Assembly (NCBI GenBank): GCA_000149265.1
Contig: CH002367.1
Location: 849,614-913,613, forward strand
Length of the DNA: 64,000 bases
Direction: 5' to 3'
Source: Ciona savignyi
Taxonomy: Eukaryota > Chordata > Ascidiacea > Phlebobranchia > Cionidae
Shown here one piece after another: positions 36,706 through 48,685 of this stretch. The translations under genes and the position numbers were made by a program. Positions within the stretch are counted from its first letter, which is position 1. The number at the start of each line of letters is the position of its first letter. The notes beneath the pieces are model-generated. The model made no database searches and had not been told where the DNA came from. It saw only the letters and a program-made list of their open reading frames with translations.

Positions 36706-38004
36706 TTAACCCAGGTCGCTACTTTGAATTAATTCTCTCAGTTTATTTGCATCTTCCACAATGTTCTCATTATGTGGATCGATCTTTAACGCTGCCTCAT
36801 AGTCCATCAATGCTTCAACATACAGCTCAAGTCCATGGTAGGCCACAGCTCTTCTAAGATGAGCCTTCAGCCTTCCCTTTGAGTTGCTATCCACCGCTGG
36901 TTGCATTAGATCAAGGGCAGTGGAGCAATCTTCTGCAGCTTTGAAGAGATTCCTCACTTTTAAGTGGCAAGCTGAGCGGTTGAGGAACAGAATGGGAGCT
37001 TTAGGTTGGATCTTGATTGCGAGGTTGTAAGCGTTAACTGCAGCGAGATAATCCCCAGCGCTGAACAGCTGTGCTCCTTTGTCTTTCAACCAATCTGGAT
37101 CTTTCTCGTGTTCAGCGAGGTCCTGGTTGTCCACACTCATTCTCTTCCTGGCATCAGCTTGCTTCTGCAGCCATTCATCCTCTTCTTGTGCTTTCGATTC
37201 ACGTTGAGGAGTGGGGAATACCCTTGGCGTAAAATTAACCGCGATTTTTCCGGCTTTTCTCGGACCGAACTTTGACTCCACTCTCTTCTTTCCAACAACT
37301 GCAGATTTACCTTCACCATTCGTTTTAACATTTTCGACTCTTGACTTTTCATCTGCAGGCTCCTTTATGGAATTTTCATCATCAAATATTTCCGTAATTT
37401 TGACCGAATCGTCAATGATTGCTGCAGGCTTAGCTGCTTCCAATTTCATTTTATTTTCATATTCTTTTAATAATTTAATCTTCTCATTTTCCGCTTCTCT
37501 GCGTTTCTGTTCCTTCCATTTATTCATCTCGTCCGCAGCGTTAACTCTCTCAGTCTCCTTCTCCAACTCTATTTTGCTTCTCCCTTGCTCTTCCAACTGC
37601 ATCATCTGCTTAAGAGCAAATTTTTTATTCTCCTCCTTAATTCCAGATCTTTCCACAGTCGAGTTCTTAATCCTCTCTTCATCGTATGCAATAGCTTCCT
37701 GTTTCTTTTTGAACCAGAACGCTTTATCATTTGCTTGAGAAGTTAGAATTTCACCCCAAATTTCCGGAGTCTCTTTAACTAGGGTAAAGAAAACACAGCC
37801 GTCACGTATTTTTGCCGAACTTTTTTCGTCATTAACAGGTGCATAGAGCACAGCTTCAAATAGGAACGGTGGATAACTAGCCTTTACAAATTCAGGTGTA
37901 CATAACAAATCAACGTTTGAAGCTTTTGCGCCTTTTAGAGGTACGGTAATATATAACTGTTCTTTAGTTTCAGACCACTTGTAATCCTTCACTATAATCG
38001 GCAT
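36706..38004 (-). CDS. DNAAF4: Dynein axonemal assembly factor 4 (DYX1C1), single exon
   Basis: Cytoplasmic co-chaperone that works with HSP90/HSP70 to pre-assemble axonemal dynein arms; needed for motile cilia. The 432-residue open frame (human 420) has an N-terminal p23/CS domain (about 3-87, starting IIVKDYKWSETKEQLYITVP), a charged coiled-coil-rich middle (about 95-200, many E/K/R), an acidic linker, a conserved block around KIAVNFTPRVFPTP, and a C-terminal TPR array from about residue 305 (DWLKDKGAQLFSAGDYLAAV to ALKIDPHN). There are no introns in the coding region. An acceptor-like sequence GTTTACAG lies 9 nt before the ATG. The downstream NTPase gene on the same strand starts 400 bp away. 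Confidence 0.95.
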   Translation of the reverse strand: MPIIVKDYKWSETKEQLYITVPLKGAKASNVDLLCTPEFVKASYPPFLFEAVLYAPVNDEKSSAKIRDGCVFFTLVKETPEIWGEILTSQANDKAFWFKKKQEAIAYDEERIKNSTVERSGIKEENKKFALKQMMQLEEQGRSKIELEKETERVNAADEMNKWKEQKRREAENEKIKLLKEYENKMKLEAAKPAAIIDDSVKITEIFDDENSIKEPADEKSRVENVKTNGEGKSAVVGKKRVESKFGPRKAGKIAVNFTPRVFPTPQRESKAQEEDEWLQKQADARKRMSVDNQDLAEHEKDPDWLKDKGAQLFSAGDYLAAVNAYNLAIKIQPKAPILFLNRSACHLKVRNLFKAAEDCSTALDLMQPAVDSNSKGRLKAHLRRAVAYHGLELYVEALMDYEAALKIDPHNENIVEDANKLRELIQSSDLG

Positions 38005-38020
38005 GATTAACCCTGTAAAC
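38005..38020 (-). promoter_or_regulatory. Acceptor-like site just before the DNAAF4 start (possible trans-splice site)
   Basis: On minus, GAGTTTACAG|GGTTAATC then ATG. A 3' splice site 9 nt from the start of an intronless frame fits either a 5' UTR intron or spliced-leader trans-splicing, which is known in Ciona. Confidence 0.45.
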
Positions 38021-38867
38021 TCGGTCTTTTAAATTTAACAAAAAATATTTGTTTTGAAAGATAGCTTCGGTAACAACAATAGATGTCCCGTTTTAAACAT
38101 TTTTTAGTGGATTACACCTGGAATAACCACTGAGATAAATCTAAGTTAAACAATTCTATATTCTTAATAGCAATAGCAAGTAAACTTATAATACCTGTTC
38201 AGATAAAACAGTTCCTCTTTTATAAGAGAAATTCCTTTCGTTTACCACCCGGGAAATTACCGACCGAAACCAACTTCGTATGTACAAAAATGAACTACAT
38301 GTATCTAGTATTATTGTTATTTTAGATTTTCTTACATGTTTTAATTAGATACAGTACACCGGTGAAACAATGGATACTAAATGAAACCGAAACGTCATTG
38401 AATCCCCTATGTGGTTAAATTGGAATTTCTGTGGTAGAAAACGCAACTGCTTTAGGGGATTTTTGGAAATCGTTTTTGTGTGAATTTGTTGTTGTTATGA
38501 GTAAAATTGCCGAGCAAAAAGTTAAGTATAAAGCAAATCAAAAGCAAATTTGAGCGGACAAAATATTTTTTATAAGCTCCTTTCAATTAATCTTTTAAAC
38601 AATACCACGAAACTGCCGTCGTAATTCCCCCGCATGTTTTCCAGTTTTAGTGGTAGCGTTATTCCGCTATAGCCCAAACAACTGTAGTAAACACAGTTAT
38701 AGGACAGAAATGTTGTACAATTTAAAACGATATTTTCAGAGGTGCTTATGCTCCTTGAAACCTAACCCAGTAAAATTTTAAAACGATTTATAAATCACAA
38801 AAAAACACACAAACTTCACCATGTTTATTTAAATTCTTTCTTTTTATATAAATAATTACTAGCTTGT

Positions 38868-39166
38868 CTGTCCGGCTGGTTAGCCTAGCGGTTAAGTGCA
38901 TAGCCTTTCAATCGAAAGGTTGCAGGTGCGAAACTGGTCACTAGCTAGTCGGTTGTGTCCTTGGGCAAGGCACTTTACGGACATTGCCTGAACCCAGCAG
39001 ATTAATGAGTTCTACCAAATTAAAGGAACGTGCGTGTCTACACAACACACTGCAATAGCTCAGGTAACCTGACGATGGGCGCGAGGTGATCTGACGATTG
39101 CCAGTGTGTTAACCCCCTTGTGTTTTCCCGTTCATGGAGATAAACATGAATATCCTATCCATTATT
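38868..39166 (+). mobile_element. tRNA-like SINE, full length
   Basis: GTCCGGCTGGTTAGCCTAGCGG head, TTGGGCAAGGCACTTTACGG core, AATATCCTATCC tail. Confidence 0.92.
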
Positions 39167-39321
39167 TGTCATACCACTCTTTTATGTTTGTGTTTGGATT
39201 TTCAATTATATCCATATTTGTTTAGGTATATGTTTGATGTTCTTCAATGATGGTGGTAAATGCTGCAGCCTAACAAAACAATTAAAATAATATTAAATTG
39301 AAAAAAGAACATATTTTTGTC

Positions 39322-39353
39322 ATATTTCCAGACATTAAATAGTCCAAGTAACG
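39322..39353 (+). promoter_or_regulatory. Acceptor-like site before the DCAF17 start
   Basis: CATATTTCCAG|ACATTAAATAG, 22 nt before the ATG. Either a 5' UTR intron ends here or it is a spliced-leader acceptor. Confidence 0.45.
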
Positions 39354-42300
39354 ATGTCAGTTGAATGTGAAAAACCGAATGTAATATTTCTGTTGAATGC
39401 AAGGGAATTTGGGTCAACAATAAACCGATTTAATTTTCGAAAGAAGTATTCCAAGTACCATGAACGTGCACATTCTGATTTCAAAATACTAAGATCTCTC
39501 TACTGTTCCAGTGGGGCTTATTTAGAGGTATTTTTTGCATTGTTATTAAAATTTCCTTAACCCTGTTAATTATTTTTTTAAAAATGAATAAAATAATAGT
39601 TTAATTTTGTAGCCCAATTTTCACAAGGTTAATCAACAGCACTTAATTAATATTTTAATTTCCATCATAACAACCACATTTAATTATCCGACAGATTAGT
39701 CTGTTGTTTTAGTGTGTCGCCTTTTAGCCGAAGGGTTGCAGGTACAAGACTGGTCGCTAGCTAGTCTGTTGTGTCCTTGGGCAAGGTACTTTAAGGACAT
39801 TGCTTGAACCCAACGGATTAATGGGTTCTACCAAATTAAAGGAACATGTCTGTCATAAACAACACACTGCAATAGCTCCGGTAACCCGACAGTGGGCGCT
39901 AGGTGATCCGATGATTACCCGCATGTTAACCCCCTTGATTTTTTCCATTCACGGAATAAACATGTATATTGTATCCTATCCTAATTAAACTGCAAAACTG
40001 TAATGTGCATGATACAATTTATATAAAGTTTTTTATTAATTTATCAATTTATATGTAGTCTTAACCATGTTTTATTAATTTCTTTATTCCCAGACGATTG
40101 CATGTCGGAAAGTGGAGGCATCGAAAACTCCAGCGTTCTTCCACGGTCGATTATTCACCCAAAACTTCCAAACTTGGTTCAACCTTTTCACCGGACCAAC
40201 TTCTGGACCTTTGCTCATGAGTTCTGATGTGTTGGCTGAATTTAAAAGTAAATTTTTCTGCGTGCGCTTCGTAGATTTCTAATATAATATTTGCAAAATT
40301 AAAGCCCTAAAACTTGTTTAGTTTCTAAGATATAAATAATAAAAAATGAATCATTATTTTTACATGATGAAACACTTTGTACACAAAATGAGTTGCAGGT
40401 TAAAAAGTACTGTATCAAATAAAAGTACATATTAAAAATTATCTGAAAGTTCTTGTAATGCTAAATTACATACAACCACACTCATGTATATTGAGTTGTG
40501 CGTAAAAATCCCTAATTTTTCCGTAACTTATTTTCCCACCAGATGCAAGCGGAACCACAGGGGATGGGAAAATTAAAATTGTCGACGCCGTTTGCATCCA
40601 ACCAGCGTACTCTTGCACACCACCAAGTGACGGAAGTCGCAGAGGAGCTCAGATGATCCTCCTAAGTAAAGGTGGAAACTTCTGATGATCTCGCATCAAT
40701 CCAATCATATAGTCAGCATTTTTCAGACACTGGCTGACTTGACCGTTACATTCCGGTGTATTATGTATTATGGCCTACATTACTCGTCCAAGTGTCATTA
40801 TGTACCCACCCATACTAATATAATGTATCATGGTCCACATTCCTGGTCCCAGTGCTACCATAGACCCACCCATACTAATATAATGTATCATGGTCTACAT
40901 TCCTGGTCCCAGTGCTACCATGGACCCACCCATACTAATTTATTGTATCATGGCCTACATTCCTGGTCCCAGTGCTACCATGGACCCACCCATACTAATG
41001 TAATGTATCATGGCCTACATTCCTGGCCCCAGTGCTACCATGGACCCACCCATACTAATGTAATATATCATGGCCTACATTCCTGGCCCCAGTGCTACCA
41101 TGGACCCACCCATACTAATATAATGTATCATGGTCTACATTCCTGGTCCCAGTGCTACCATGGACCCACCCATACTAATTTATTGTATCATGGCCTACAT
41201 TCCTGGTCCCAGTGCTACCATGGACCCACCCATACTAATGTAATGTATCATGGCCTACATTCCTGGTCCCAGTGCTACCATGGACCCACCCATACTAATG
41301 TAATGCATCATGGCCTACATTCCTGGCCCCAGTGCTACCATGGAACCACCCATACTAATGTAGTGTATCATGGCCTACATTCCTGGCCCCAGTGCTACCA
41401 TGGACCCACCCATACTAATGTAATATATCATGGCCTACATTCCTGGTCCCAGTAATTAGGATGTGGGTAAGGAGTCTTTAAAAGCATCCCTAATAATGTA
41501 TCATTGTATAAAAGGTGGATGGCTCTACCAAGTGGATGTATTGGAAGGGAAATCGATCGATTCCTTCTTCATTCCGAGCAAATATTCACTGAACAACATA
41601 ATCGCAGAAGGTGAAGATATTTCCACAGAGAAAGGTAGATTGAGGGTCGAATGATAAAGTGTTGCGAAGTATAATGTTAAACTTAAAAAAGTGTATAGAA
41701 TATTGTAAGAATGTAAGTGCAATGTTAAAATAGAAAAGTGTTTCATACAATTATTACAACATTTATTGCCATTTTTATTTTTGCGTTTTTTACTGAGCTC
41801 AGTTTTGAACCCATAATAGTCTAGTCACCAAAACCGTTTTTTGTATATTATTTAGTATATATATATAACAAATAATCATTTTTTCATTTACTTTATTGTA
41901 TGTATGTTTTATGCAGCATGACCAAAAATCATTTAATCGCAGTGTTTCATGTGGTGATAACTATCATACAATATACCACACACAATTCAAACTTTGCTTC
42001 ATGCAGGTAAAGTGTCCAGTGAGTTTAACCCAATACATTCCTACCTCTATGCAACCACAAATGAGTGAGTATCTTGCGTTGAATTATTGTTTTCTAACTT
42101 TAAACTTTTGATCATATATGCATGATGGATAAAATAGTTTATTGTCAAATCATTATGTTTAAGTTACTTTAGACCAAATTTAAGTTTCCATTATGGTTTC
42201 CAGGAAGGCAATTTGGAAGGCAAAGGTGCAGTTTGCACCCCTGGTACCCCAAGGTTTACGCCTATGAACATTTATTGGCTGAGTGCACTTAAATTGAAGA

Positions 42301-45300
42301 AACGGCTTAACCATACACAAATGGGAAGCACGGGATAATCTGACGGTTGTATGTGTGATAACACACCTTGCATATTCCCATTCACGGAGATCATACATGA
42401 ACATAACAACTTCTTCCTTGCAAACCGCCCAGTTAGTCTGGTGGTTTAGCACGACGCCTTTCAACTGAAAGGTTGCAGGTTCAAAACTGGTTGCTAGTTA
42501 GTCAGTTGTGTCCTCGGGCAAGGCACTTGGCAGACATTGACTGAACCCAGTGGATTGATAGGTTCTACCAAAATGAAGGAACATGTGTTTGTTCATGCGG
42601 ACAAACATGGATATTAATATTATATCCTTTTTATAATACACATTGCAATAAACCTGGCACCCCGATTAACATGAATATTCTATCTGGATATCCTGCGAAA
42701 CTGGTCGCTAGGTAGACGGTTGTGTCCTTGGACAAGGCACTTTACGGACAATGCCTGAACCCAGCGGATTAATGGGTTTTATCAAATTGAAGGAACGTGT
42801 GTATCATACACAACACACTGCAATAGCCAACCCTACGGTGGGCGCGAGGTGATCTGACGATTGCCCGTGTGTTAACCCCATTGGTTTCCCATTCACGGGG
42901 ATAAACATGAATATTATATTATATCCTTTTTATAATACACAATACACATTGCAATAAACCTGGCACACCGATTAACATGAATATTTTATCCGGATATCCT
43001 ATTAAGCATCAAGTGTAAATATCCTAATGCATGTCCCAAATATTCCCCCGAACCCCCAGAGACTGCGAGAGCATCGTGATCAAATCCTCGCGCAAGGTCC
43101 TCCAAGGCTCCTCCACCACAGCGTTCCTCATCCTCCATCTCTACCCGCTCCGCGTCCATTGTCACTTCCTCGTCGCCGTGGCAACCCCCTCCTCCAACCC
43201 ACCAATCACAGCCGAGGTCACCTCCGATTTCCTGGTCGTCACGGCAACCAAGGCGTCGAAAATCAGTTTCTACTCGCTCAAAGACGTGATCGACGAACAC
43301 AAATATGATTCGACCGTTAAGTTAAAAGAAAGGGTGAGTTCATGATGAAAAGGGTGAGTTTATGAAGTAGGTGGTCGGTTACCTGTGCTTCCTAAAAACT
43401 TGTATCTTTATTAATCCCAATCCACCCAAAAAACATTTAAGGCGTTCTTACAGAATGCTAAATAAGAAATGTAATAAAAGTCGAAATAGATTGAAACAAA
43501 ACAAAAAATGATATCTTTTAAACAAACAGTTTTTTTTTTATCCCCAGATTTTTACCAAAGTTGGTAGATGCAAGTTGATTAATTATAAACATGTTGTTTT
43601 GCAAGAAGGCAGTTTTAAAACCCACGAAAACGTTGTGTGGTGTATAATAATCCCACCCAGGCAGAAATCATTTGAATATGATAGGATGTTCATGTTTATC
43701 CCCGTGATTGGGAAAACCAAGGGGGTTAACACACAGGCAATCGTCAGATCACCTTGCGTCCACCATCGGGTTACCGGAGCTATTGCAGTGTGTTGTATGT
43801 GATTCACACGGTATTTAATTTGGTAGAACCCATTAATCCTCTGGGTTCAGGCAATGTCTGGTAAGTGCCTTGCCAAGGACACAACCCACTAGCTAGCGAC
43901 CAGTTTTGAACCTTAAACCTTTCAGTTGAAAGGCTTCGCACTAAACCGCCAGACTATCCGGCCAGACCGTTGGGGGTGTGAATATTCAACAACCATCACA
44001 CATCAACAGGTGAAAATGATTTGTCCGATCGGCCGAAGAGATTTCATTTTGGGTGAGATCGGTGATTCGCACATCGGCATCCCCTACACCATGCGCCCTG
44101 TCGAGTTGTCGTCTAAGACTTGTTTATTCCAACATTCCGCTTGTCTGTTCAAAACCGCCGCGTTAAAACACAACATACAATTTGGTGGGGTGCCCTACCA
44201 TTACATAGTGGCCTCCAATAGACATGGTACTGCATGGGCATTGAAGCACTTGTATGATGATACTGAAGCCACAAGAGAGCGATTCCAGGTTTGTTTTTCT
44301 CATAGATGATTCTGGATGTTTATAGAGTCAATTTAAACCACACAGAAAATATGTCGGATACCTACTTCTGGATAGGACACTAGTAATTCAGTGAAAATAG
44401 AAAAGGGATGGAAAAACGCAGTGGAATACCATACACATGTGTATAGTCCAGTCACTGAAGCTGATGCATTGGAAAAGTTAAAGACATTGCTATAATTAGA
44501 TCGGGGCCCCAAATACTTCAGGTACCCTAAAATAACCCTGCAACCCCCAAAATAAACCAGAAATACCTTTTGCAACCCCTAAAAATGCCCCTGCAACCCC
44601 CAAAATACCCTGCAAAACCCATAAATACCCCAGATATCCCCAGGTACCCCCAAATACCCCTGCAACCCCCAAATACCCCCAGGCACCCTTAAAAACACCC
44701 GAATACCCTGCAAAACCCACAAATAACCCTGCAAACCCCAAATTTTCCCAGGTATCAGAGAAATGGGACTCCACCCACTGGAACAGCGTAAGGTTCCACG
44801 AGGACGACACGGGGAGGATCGTGAAGCAAGATGTCTCTTCCGTGGAAGTATTTTCCATCACCCACCACCACCATCCACATTATGGTAGGTGGGAACGGTT
44901 TGCGTGTGAAGTATAATTTAATTATGTTAATTCATGTCATGATTTAATTAATGTCTTGTCTTCTCGCCACACGATACATTTAATATCATTGTGTACTGTG
45001 TGTTAGAGTCGAGCATATATTTTTATTAAATAATACAGGATACCAGCGATTTTAAGACAAGGGTACAGTTGACACCCCTAACTTTCATACTTTGCTTAAT
45101 GACTCTGTATATATGTAACCTTTTATTATAAATATTCAATTTTGTTGTTTAAAATTTTTAATACAATATTTATATGTACAGAAATGAATTTGAATACTCT
45201 TCAATTAAATATGGAATTCCCGTAGAACTGATCCCCGTTACACAACTCACCCTACCCTACTGTGCAATGTCGATGTCTTTCAACCACCTCACCCTACTGT

Positions 45301-47446
45301 GGCTATTAACAAAAATATTATTGAATTTAAAGAAATATTATTTAATACTTTAGGATGTTATATTAAATACAGCATTCCCTTACTGTTGGTCCTCGCTTTC
45401 CACCATACAATGTTGATGCCTCTCAAACCACCCTCACTGTGCAATGAAACACCTTTCCACAGATAACAACCCACCGTCACAATCCAGCAAGGACAGTGTT
45501 GCCAGTTGTAGTGTGATCCGTAACTTTTCCATCAGTGTTGATACGGAGATGGAAACACGTGATGACAACGCTCCACAATGGCAGTATCCGTTCTCCCACG
45601 ATATCCAGCGTAAGATGTTTCATTGAATATTATGGACCGCCATGTTAATACATCTTACACAGGGTCATGTCTGTGGTCTGTCAAACACCACGCGCTCACA
45701 ATCACCATAGCTGTTGCAATGTGTTGAATAAGACATTTGTTTGATTCACTGGGTCCATGTACAATTAATGGGATAGGATATTTATGTTTATCTCCGAGAA
45801 TGGGAAAACCAAGGGGGTTAACACACGAGCAATCGTCAGATTACCTCGGACCGCGAAACACCTTCCAAAAATTAAAACGACGCTCATGAAGCAAAACATT
45901 TATGTAAAATTAAGTTTTCACGCATCTTTTCTTCCAATCAACTTAACAAACAATTTGTCATGAAAGCTTACAGGCTACATGGGCATTTATGACATCACAA
46001 GAAGCTATTTAATGTCACATTAGTGCAATTCAATAGTACAGAACTCCTACTATAGTAGAAAATAGTACAACTCCTATTATAGTAGGAGTAAACATTTAAA
46101 AAAATGCCAAGGTTAGAGGCGTCTCATTTTTCCTTAAACAATGCATCCGGGTTAATATGTTTTGTTTTAGAATTTTAACGTTGCTAAATTTTTCGTTTTA
46201 CTTCCTTATTTTTTCAAGGTGACCTTGAGTCATTTAAAAAATTGCTATTTTTTTAAAAAAGTTTGAGAACCGCTGCACTAGACTAATCTGTGGGACTTAT
46301 TTAAACAAACACATCCCCATTCACAGCGTTACCCCCACACACTATCACCACCCACGGTCGCGCAAGTAGGAAACCACGACCGTGGTATGGAAGTGCGTAC
46401 CACCGGAGTCAGTGTGTGGCTGAGAACGATGGACATATCCTTGCTCATGTGGAGTATGAACATGAACTCAACGTGCTTGGGCTGCTTTATTATAAACCAA
46501 TCGGACCTGTGGTAACTGGTTGGGGTAAGTTGTGTGTGGTCATATTTATTTTATTACTTGATAGTCCGCCAGATTAGTCTAGTGGTTAAGTGTGTCGCCT
46601 TTCAGCTGAAGGTATGAAGGTTCGAAACTGGTTGCTGGTAAGCTGTGTCCTTACGCAAGGCACTTAACAAACATTGTCTGAACCCAGCGGATTAATGGGT
46701 TTTACTAAATTAAAGGAACGTGTCTATCATACACAACACTGCAATAGCTCCGGTAACCCGACGGTGGGTGCGAGGTGATCTGACGATTTCTCGTGTGTGA
46801 ACCCCCTTGGTTTTCCCATTCACGGGGATAAACATAAATATATCCTATTTCTACTTGAACCTATTTAGATCTCTATTTTTACCTGTGCAGTTTTACATTG
46901 ATCCAACCATGTGGTATGTAACATGGTGGTGAAGAAACTCTTGTGGGCAATCGTCAGATCTCGCGCCCACCGTCGGGTTACCAGAGCTATTGCAGTGTGT
47001 TGTGTATGATTGAGACGTTCCTTTAATTTGGTAGAACCCACTAATCCACTGAATCAGGCGGTGTATGCTAATTGATATGCCTACAAAACAACTGACCAGG
47101 TAGTGGATGGTTGCTGGGTCCAAGGGATATTCATTAATTGCCAGAAAAGACAGAAACGATATTGTTTCCCACTTCAATAAACACATCCCCCCCCCCAGAA
47201 ATTGAAGAATGCAGTGCCAACCTCCACCTTTCGTTATACGACAACTTCAACGGATCGTGTCTCGCTAATTTTCTCGTCGATTCCGACATTTCCCCGTCCG
47301 ACCGCGACGCCGTCTCGATCACGATCGACCAAGACACCGTGATCTACATTCGACTCCGCGCCAACGACCACAGAGTGCAATATCGCGTGTTGCGCCTCAA
47401 CCGACAACCAGGCAGTGACATCATTGTAACAGACGAACCGACCTAA
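39354..47446 (+). CDS. DCAF17: DDB1- and CUL4-associated factor 17, complete, 11 exons
   Basis: Substrate-receptor type protein of CUL4-DDB1 ubiquitin ligases; loss in humans causes Woodhouse-Sakati syndrome. Coding exons: 39354-39527, 40094-40247, 40543-40671, 41515-41610, 42007-42064, 43060-43333, 44010-44288, 44752-44884, 45463-45609, 46327-46524, 47199-47446; 1890 nt = 629 residues (human 520), all phases consistent. Landmarks shared with vertebrate DCAF17: a GWLYQVDVLEGK strand like the human NWLLRISATTGK; GEIGDSHIGIPY then a long loop to GGVPYHYIVASN (human GGHPWHYIVTPN); FHEDDTGRIV (human FHPDASGRII); and YEHELNVLGLLYY near the end (human YEDELDLLSVVAV). The identification rests on these ordered matches, recalled not computed. 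Exon 3 ends with a weak donor (AAAG|GTGGAA). Introns hold a 60-bp array, SINEs and a C-rich repeat. Confidence 0.9.
39682..39984 (+). mobile_element. tRNA-like SINE, full length
   Basis: In DCAF17 intron 1; TCCGACAGATTAGTCTGTTG head, GGGCAAGGTACTTTAAGGAC core, GTATCCTATCC tail. Confidence 0.9.
40770..41458. repeat. 60-bp tandem array with higher-order structure, DCAF17 intron 3
   Basis: About 11 units of exactly 60 bp, with core CATGGCCTACATTCCTGG and CCATGGACCCACCCATACTAAT (split match). Unit variants repeat every 240 bp (four units): the units at 40861/41101 and 40921/41161 match. Because 60 is a multiple of 3 a 256-codon frame stays open, but it is in a different frame from exon 3 and begins after an in-frame stop at 40683. 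Confidence 0.97.
42288..42990 (+). mobile_element. Cluster of three broken SINE copies
   Basis: Pieces at about 42288-42402, 42424-42640 and 42695-42935, then a short repeat of TATAATACACATTGCAATAA and CCTGGCAC(C/A)CCGATTAACATG at 42630 and 42940. In DCAF17 intron 5. Confidence 0.8.
43678..43968 (-). mobile_element. tRNA-like SINE, full length
   Basis: Complete minus copy in DCAF17 intron 6, ending 40 bp before exon 7; CCGCCAGACTATCCGGCC at its head. Confidence 0.9.
44505..44740. repeat. C-rich degenerate minisatellite in DCAF17 intron 7
   Basis: Repeated words of the type TGCAACCCCCAAATACCCC and CCTGCAAAACCCA with irregular spacing, running up to the exon 8 acceptor. Confidence 0.85.
45768..45850 (-). 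mobile_element. SINE 3' fragment
   Basis: GGATAGGATATTTATGTTTATC (split match) and AAACCAAGGGGGTTAACACACG. Confidence 0.8.
46562..46848 (+). mobile_element. tRNA-like SINE, full length
   Basis: GTCCGCCAGATTAGTCTAGTGG head to AATATATCCTATT tail. In DCAF17 intron 10. Confidence 0.88.
46946..47110 (-). mobile_element. tRNA-like SINE, partial
   Basis: GGGCAATCGTCAGATCTCGC through GTAGAACCCACTAATCCACTG. Confidence 0.8.
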
Positions 47447-47521
47447 ATTGCATTTTTATTAAAAATCATAAATATCTTAAGTTTCTTGTGCCAAGACGCG
47501 TATAGGATCTGATTGATATAA

Positions 47522-47630
47522 GTTCGACGTTGGCTTGGTGGGTTAATGCATCGGCTTTTAACTTAAAAGTTGCAGGTTCGAAACCAGTCGCTAGCTACTC
47601 GGTTGTGTCTTTGAGCAAGACAAAATCTTT
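47522..47630 (+). mobile_element. tRNA-like SINE, 5' part
   Basis: GTTGGCTTGGTGGGTTAATGC head and GCAGGTTCGAAACCAGTCGC B-box region, in the gap between the convergent DCAF17 and PPT2. Confidence 0.8.
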
Positions 47631-48094
47631 TTTTAATTCTATTACTAATTATTTCAAAATATTTAAACACAGTAACGCTTAAATCAATGTCAGAACAGTT
47701 GCACCATTTGGATTTAAAACTTCCAAAATTGACCCTTTTTAGGCAAAACTTACTCTCAAAATTACAAATTGAATTTAGAATTCAGAAGAGTTTGTTGTTC
47801 TTACATTGATAAAAGCACTGATGTTTCTTATTTTTTTATTGAGACTAATTTACTTCTGTTTGATAGCAAACTTTTATGTGATTATAAAATGTTTTGTATT
47901 TTCATCTGTCCTAGCACCAATACGTTTGTGGGCAACTATGCAATGTTAGTTGATACACATGCTAGCTATCAATGGACTATAACCACATTCCCTTACTGCT
48001 GACTTGTTGCATATTATTTCATTCAGTTTAATGTAAGTGGCTTTTCTAGGGATAAAAACATTAATAACCGGGATGAAACTTGAATAAAGTGCCA

Positions 48095-48262
48095 GCTAGC
48101 GGTTCTGTCTTTGGGCCATGCACTTAGAAATTAGTGTTCTGCAAATACTAAAGTAATGCCTTAATCATATACAACCAACTGCAATAACTCCGGTAACCGA
48201 ATGGTTGGCGATGGTAATCTAACATTTACCTGTGTGTTAACGTCGTATGTTCTTTCAGATAA
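48095..48262 (+). mobile_element. tRNA-like SINE, degenerate
   Basis: TTCTGTCTTTGGGCCATGCAC and AACTGCAATAACTCCGGTAAC remain. Confidence 0.65.
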
Positions 48263-48685
48263 AAGTTAATGAACTGATTAAATACCTGGTTCCTTACCTT
48301 GCTGCTGCTCCTATTCACAGCAATAAACTAATTAGTGTAATATATGAAACTTCCCTTCTCTTGTCCCTTTGTGATAACCACGATTGCGAACAAAGCTTGG
48401 ATTGCAATGTATTTGATACATAAAGTAGCAACAAACAAGAATAATATGTTCACCTCATCAGGGTAAAAATAAAAAATATTTTTAAAAACGTTGCGTTAAA
48501 AGTAGGCTGCTGGGAACAAACGATCGCCTTTGTACACACAACCATATTTACAAATTAAAATTTCTATTTACAAAAAATGATAAAAATTAGCTTGTTCTAA
48601 TTAATAACGTACGTTGTAACACTTGGGAAATTATAGCTGGGAAGAAAATGTGTAATTGAAGAAATAAAAACGAAAATAGTAAAGA

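Noticed and set aside
40685..41455. 256-codon plus-strand frame with 20-residue repeats
   Set aside because: Open only because the unit is 60 bp. It lies within a DCAF17 intron, in a frame unrelated to the flanking exons.
43547..43575. Possible extra DCAF17 exon after an ATCCCCAG acceptor
   Set aside because: No suitable donor in phase, and exons 6 and 7 already join in frame with the expected homology.
47769..48002. 77-codon frame between DCAF17 and PPT2
   Set aside because: AT-rich, no domain or splice partner, and lies in the 3' flank of two convergent genes.
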